Shown here: positions 5,388 to 7,426 of the stretch, one piece after another | Numbering within the stretch: position 1 is the stretch's first letter | How the letters are laid out: each line of letters starts with the position of its first letter | Assembly (NCBI GenBank): GCA_038046465.1 | Contig: JBBSWB010000022.1 | Span: 1-7,426 of the forward strand | DNA: 7,426 nt | Direction of reading: 5' to 3' | DNA from: JBBSWB01 sp038046465 | GTDB taxonomy: Archaea; Nanobdellota; Nanobdellia; Woesearchaeales; GW2011-AR9 | The notes under the pieces: generated by a model | The model's database searches: none | Told to the model about the DNA's origin: nothing | What the model saw: only the letters and a program-made list of their open reading frames with translations | Program-made: the position numbers and the translations under genes

Positions 5388-5999
5388 GATAAAATGACCG
5401 ATAAAAAACTGAAGATTTTGAGCCTTTTTCGTTCAAACTACTTAGCCCAATACCATACCAGAGAAATGGCCAAATTAATCAAAAAGAGCCATGTTACCAT
5501 TCTACCCCATCTTAATGCCTTAGAAAAAGAAAAAATTCTTATCGCTAAAATAGTGGGCAAAAACAAAGTTTCCTCTTTAAACTTAGACAATATCCTCACA
5601 AAAAATTTTATCAGTATAAGCGAGATGGTGGAAGCAATCCTCTACCAAGAGCAAGTTTTCCTCATTAAAAAAATAACCACGGAAATTTCAAAACTTGATC
5701 TTTCGGGATCAATTATCTTGTTTGGTTCTTATGCTAAAAAAACATTCAAAGAAGACAGCGATATTGATATTTTTTATTTAGGAGAACTGAAAGAAACTGA
5801 AATCATCAAAATAAAATCAATCGGGAAGACATACGGCAAAACCATCAATCTCAAAACAGCCACTATCCAGAACTTTGATAATGGACTAAGAAAAAAAGAT
5901 GCTTTGATTATGGAAATCCTAAAATATCATTTTATTCTACAAAACGCAGATCCATTCATCAACGCATTATGGAGGTATTACCATGAAATCAGAAGATAA
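5382..5999 (+). CDS. Winged-helix + minimal nucleotidyltransferase (MNT, MntA-like antitoxin)
   Basis: A 205-aa two-domain protein. Residues about 5-70 form a winged helix-turn-helix (KKLKILSLF, REMAKLIKKSHVTILPHLNALEKEKI), a likely DNA-binding domain. Residues about 90-190 form a minimal nucleotidyltransferase with the GS-x10-DxD signature: G115-S116 in LFGSYAKKTF and D127-I-D129 in SDIDIF. The third carboxylate of the Pol-beta fold is not evident (the segment TINLKTATI has none), which is common in small archaeal MNTs as I recall. In characterised MntA-HepT pairs the MNT protein neutralises the HEPN toxin by AMPylating a tyrosine near its active site. This gene overlaps the HEPN gene by 17 nt, the usual order and coupling. 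The ATG at 5382 fits the TATA spacing; a second Met (residue 5, 5394) is possible. The winged helix and the half-sites over its own start suggest autoregulation. Confidence 0.85.
   Translation: MVDKMTDKKLKILSLFRSNYLAQYHTREMAKLIKKSHVTILPHLNALEKEKILIAKIVGKNKVSSLNLDNILTKNFISISEMVEAILYQEQVFLIKKITTEISKLDLSGSIILFGSYAKKTFKEDSDIDIFYLGELKETEIIKIKSIGKTYGKTINLKTATIQNFDNGLRKKDALIMEILKYHFILQNADPFINALWRYYHEIRR
5971..5976 (+). promoter_or_regulatory. Internal ribosome binding site of the HEPN gene
   Basis: GGAGGT inside the end of the MNT gene lies 6 nt before the ATG at 5983. It sets the HEPN start within the 17-nt overlap, so the HEPN protein can be translated from the same, otherwise leaderless, transcript. 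Confidence 0.75.
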
Positions 6000-6501
6000 A
6001 AATCCTAAAAGCCATGTTTCTTGGTGCTGGAAGCAGAAGCGAGGCATAAAGCTTGAAGAACCAAACGATAATCTGTGCAAAGCTTACATTGAGAAAGCAA
6101 AGAGTGCTCTAAACATGCTTGATTCTGCAATTGAAAAAGAGGAGATCGATTGGATAGCTACCACAGCATATTATTCTCGATATTTTGTCCTCTATGCAAT
6201 ACTCCAAAAATGCGGCATAAAGTCGGAAATTCATGATTGCACCATTTCATTAATGCACTTTCTTTTTGTTGAAGAGAAAATTATAGATGAACAGCTATAC
6301 AATGAACTGTTACTGGCAAAAGATTTACGTGTCGATACACAATATTATGTGACTGAACAAATAGACAAAGAAAAACTGAAAACCGATTCAGCAACTGCGA
6401 GAAATTTTGTTCTAAAAATGGAAGAAGTCATTGAAGACCTAACAGAGGATAAAATCAGGACTATCAGACAAAAACTTACTAACGCCCGCCCCCACGACTA
6501 A
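5983..6501 (+). CDS. HEPN-domain protein (HepT-like toxin, variant catalytic motif)
   Basis: A 172-aa, mainly helical protein. After an N-terminal extension (about 1-30, with SWCWKQKRGIKLEEPND) comes a HEPN helical bundle: AYIEKAKSALNML, then ATTAYYSRYFVLYAIL (about 59-74), a GIKSEIHDC segment (78-86), and LLLAKDLRVDTQYYV (109-123). HEPN toxins are ribonucleases with an R-x4-6-H motif. Here the corresponding stretch is R116-x4-Y121-Y122, with no His at the expected place. The adjacent tyrosines could still be AMPylation targets like the Tyr of RX4HXY in HepT. It overlaps the MNT gene by 17 nt and has its own GGAGGT site. The last codons (6481-6501, encoding NARPHD) come from the GC-rich block of the right inverted repeat, so the element supplies the C-terminus and stop. 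Toxin activity is inferred from family and context; the changed motif makes it uncertain. Confidence 0.8.
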   Translation: MKSEDKNPKSHVSWCWKQKRGIKLEEPNDNLCKAYIEKAKSALNMLDSAIEKEEIDWIATTAYYSRYFVLYAILQKCGIKSEIHDCTISLMHFLFVEEKIIDEQLYNELLLAKDLRVDTQYYVTEQIDKEKLKTDSATARNFVLKMEEVIEDLTEDKIRTIRQKLTNARPHD

Positions 6502-6644
6502 CTCTACTCTGGAAAACTACGACAGCGTCTAGAAGTACAGCAACTCAAAAACTCTTCGTCGTTTCACTCCTCGTCCTCCCCACTCCGCTCGGAAATTTGA
6601 TAAACGATAATTCTAGTCCTCGCTCGTAGGTCGGCGAAACTAAC
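6481..6644 (-). repeat. Right copy of the gapped inverted repeat (element end?)
   Basis: Reverse complement of the blocks at 3791-3953, listed from the outer end inward: GAAACTAAC (6636-6644), AGCAACTCAAAAA (6539-6551), GAAGTACAG (6532-6540), CTCTGGAAAA (6507-6516) and AACGCCCGCCCC (6481-6492). In this copy blocks 2 and 3 touch, and an 84-nt pyrimidine-rich segment (+ strand, about 6552-6635) separates blocks 1 and 2. GACAGCGTC (6521-6529) can form a tiny hairpin. The inner GC-rich block overlaps the last codons of the HEPN gene. The two inner ends enclose 3942-6492, that is, exactly the two divergent operons. Confidence 0.75.
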
Positions 6645-6703
6645 AGGAATCCATACGTTAAATAATAATAATTTTTAATTTATTTTTAGATTATAATTTA
6701 ATA
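6645..6703. other. AT-rich spacer between the right repeat and the edge gene
   Basis: Very AT-rich (AATAATAATAATTTTTAATT and similar, 6661-6703), directly after the stop codon of the - strand gene at 6704 and downstream of the HEPN gene on the + strand. T-runs are present on the + strand (6672-6676, 6683-6687). It probably holds termination signals for one or both convergent units; no gene is visible. Confidence 0.4.
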
Positions 6704-7426
6704 TTATGAATGGATCAATACCAGGCGAGAACGGCCATTTAACATTTCTACGGCATGGTTTCCGTAAATATTAAATCCGCCCGTATTGATTTCTAAGTAA
6801 GCAATAGTTTCTTTCTTTTTATATCTCTTGGTTAAGCTCGGCGTATACACATAAGTTTTGGTTTGGTCGAATCCGCTTAATTTTTGTAAAACGTTTTTAA
6901 TTTCATATAGTTTATCGTTCGTTCCAAATAAGGCTTGTAAATAAGCTTCCCAGCCGGAGGCATCCATAATTTCATCCAAGTGGTACCCTGTTGGTGGTGT
7001 CTCTTGAATTATCACTTTCTGCTTGACTGGCTGTATATGCTCACTACCATGATAATGAATAACTGTAGCTGATAATAAGTCTTGGGGGTTAAAGACAAAC
7101 CTGGTGCTGGTAACAATCCTGGAAGCATGTAAGTCTAATCTTAAATTATCTATCAGGTTCTGGTCTCCCCATTTTCCAGCATGATAAAGATCCGATGCTG
7201 AAGCAATTACTATGCCTTGTTCGTTAGCATAATCAATCCATCCGTTTTGATTTCGTTCTGCTCTTTTATCTACTGGCATAGCGTCCAATTCTTTTTTTAA
7301 CCTAGTTTCCTGGTTGACTATTGCTGGACGAGTTTCACCCGAAATTACGGCTACAATGGCTTTATATTTTTCTGCAGAATTTTCTTCAAGGTGTTCTCTA
7401 TTTTCCCGAACCCATGAACAAGTCCC
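6704..7426 (-). CDS. Hypothetical protein, N-terminus outside the window
   Basis: The reading frame stays open from the window edge (7426) to the stop at 6706-6704, giving at least 240 residues. A TTG at 7288 is an unlikely start, because the frame upstream of it reads as normal protein (HLEENSAEKYKAIVAVISGE). I do not recognise the family. Visible features: a Glu/Lys-rich amphipathic part at the start, an AIVAVISGETRPAIVNQETRL strand-helix region, IVIASASDLYHAGKWGD, a short SATVIHYHGSEH stretch with three His residues, and a C-terminal part with alternating hydrophobic residues (TIAYLEINTGGFNIYG, RSRLVLIHS). No membrane segment is obvious. It converges on the HEPN gene with the right repeat between them and is probably the resident flank of the inserted segment. 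Confidence 0.7.
   Translation of the reverse strand, partial: GTCSWVRENREHLEENSAEKYKAIVAVISGETRPAIVNQETRLKKELDAMPVDKRAERNQNGWIDYANEQGIVIASASDLYHAGKWGDQNLIDNLRLDLHASRIVTSTRFVFNPQDLLSATVIHYHGSEHIQPVKQKVIIQETPPTGYHLDEIMDASGWEAYLQALFGTNDKLYEIKNVLQKLSGFDQTKTYVYTPSLTKRYKKKETIAYLEINTGGFNIYGNHAVEMLNGRSRLVLIHS

Noticed and set aside
6502..6703. A tRNA, 5S rRNA or other standard RNA gene in the GC-rich intergenic DNA
   Set aside because: No T-loop (GTTCRANNC), acceptor pairing or recognisable rRNA core was found; the GC-rich character is explained by the repeat blocks.
7286..7288. TTG as the start codon of the right-edge gene
   Set aside because: The frame continues upstream to the window edge as well-formed protein, so the true start lies outside the window.
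1..7426. CRISPR array
   Set aside because: No set of regularly spaced direct repeats is present; the only repeats are the inverted arms, the gene duplication and the short palindromes listed.

Overview
The window looks archaeal, most likely from a DPANN-type genome such as Woesearchaeota. It carries a complete transcription factor B gene (TFB), BRE/TATA-like promoters in place of -35/-10 boxes, at least one apparently leaderless gene, AT-rich DNA, and a tandem-HIT protein of a kind I associate with Woesearchaeota. The lineage is inferred from protein character only; no rRNA or tRNA is visible.

Layout. (1) 135-1058: TFB on the + strand, with its own promoter and a T-rich 3' end. (2) 1123-3795: a tight + strand operon of two tandem paralogues of the UPF0489 (arginase-like fold) family, 23 nt apart, followed 7 nt later by a double-HIT-domain protein. 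Both HIT domains appear to have lost the nucleophilic histidine. A 9-bp inverted repeat lies just before the first start codon. (3) 3791-3953: the left copy of a gapped, GC-rich repeat. (4) 4046-5254: a - strand pair made of an unrecognised 142-aa soluble protein and a TraB/TIKI-like protein with hydrophobic stretches, 3 nt apart, with strong AGGAGGT ribosome binding sites. (5) 5255-5381: a divergent promoter region with an operator-like set of half-sites. (6) 5382-6501: a + strand pair with a 17-nt overlap, encoding a winged-helix + minimal nucleotidyltransferase (MNT) protein and a HEPN protein. This is the layout of an MNT-HEPN toxin-antitoxin module. (7) 6481-6644: the right copy of the repeat, inverted, overlapping the HEPN 3' end. 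(8) 6704-7426: a - strand gene of unknown function that runs off the right edge.

The most notable signal is that five sequence blocks occur in the same order at 3791-3953 and, reverse-complemented, at 6481-6644. They bracket exactly the two divergent operons (TraB-like/unknown and MNT-HEPN). Read as one unit, this is a roughly 2.55-kb accessory cassette with outward-facing operons and inverted ends, inserted between the UPF0489/HIT operon and the unknown gene at the right edge. Whether the repeats are mobile-element ends, recombination sites or a dispersed structured intergenic family cannot be decided from one window.
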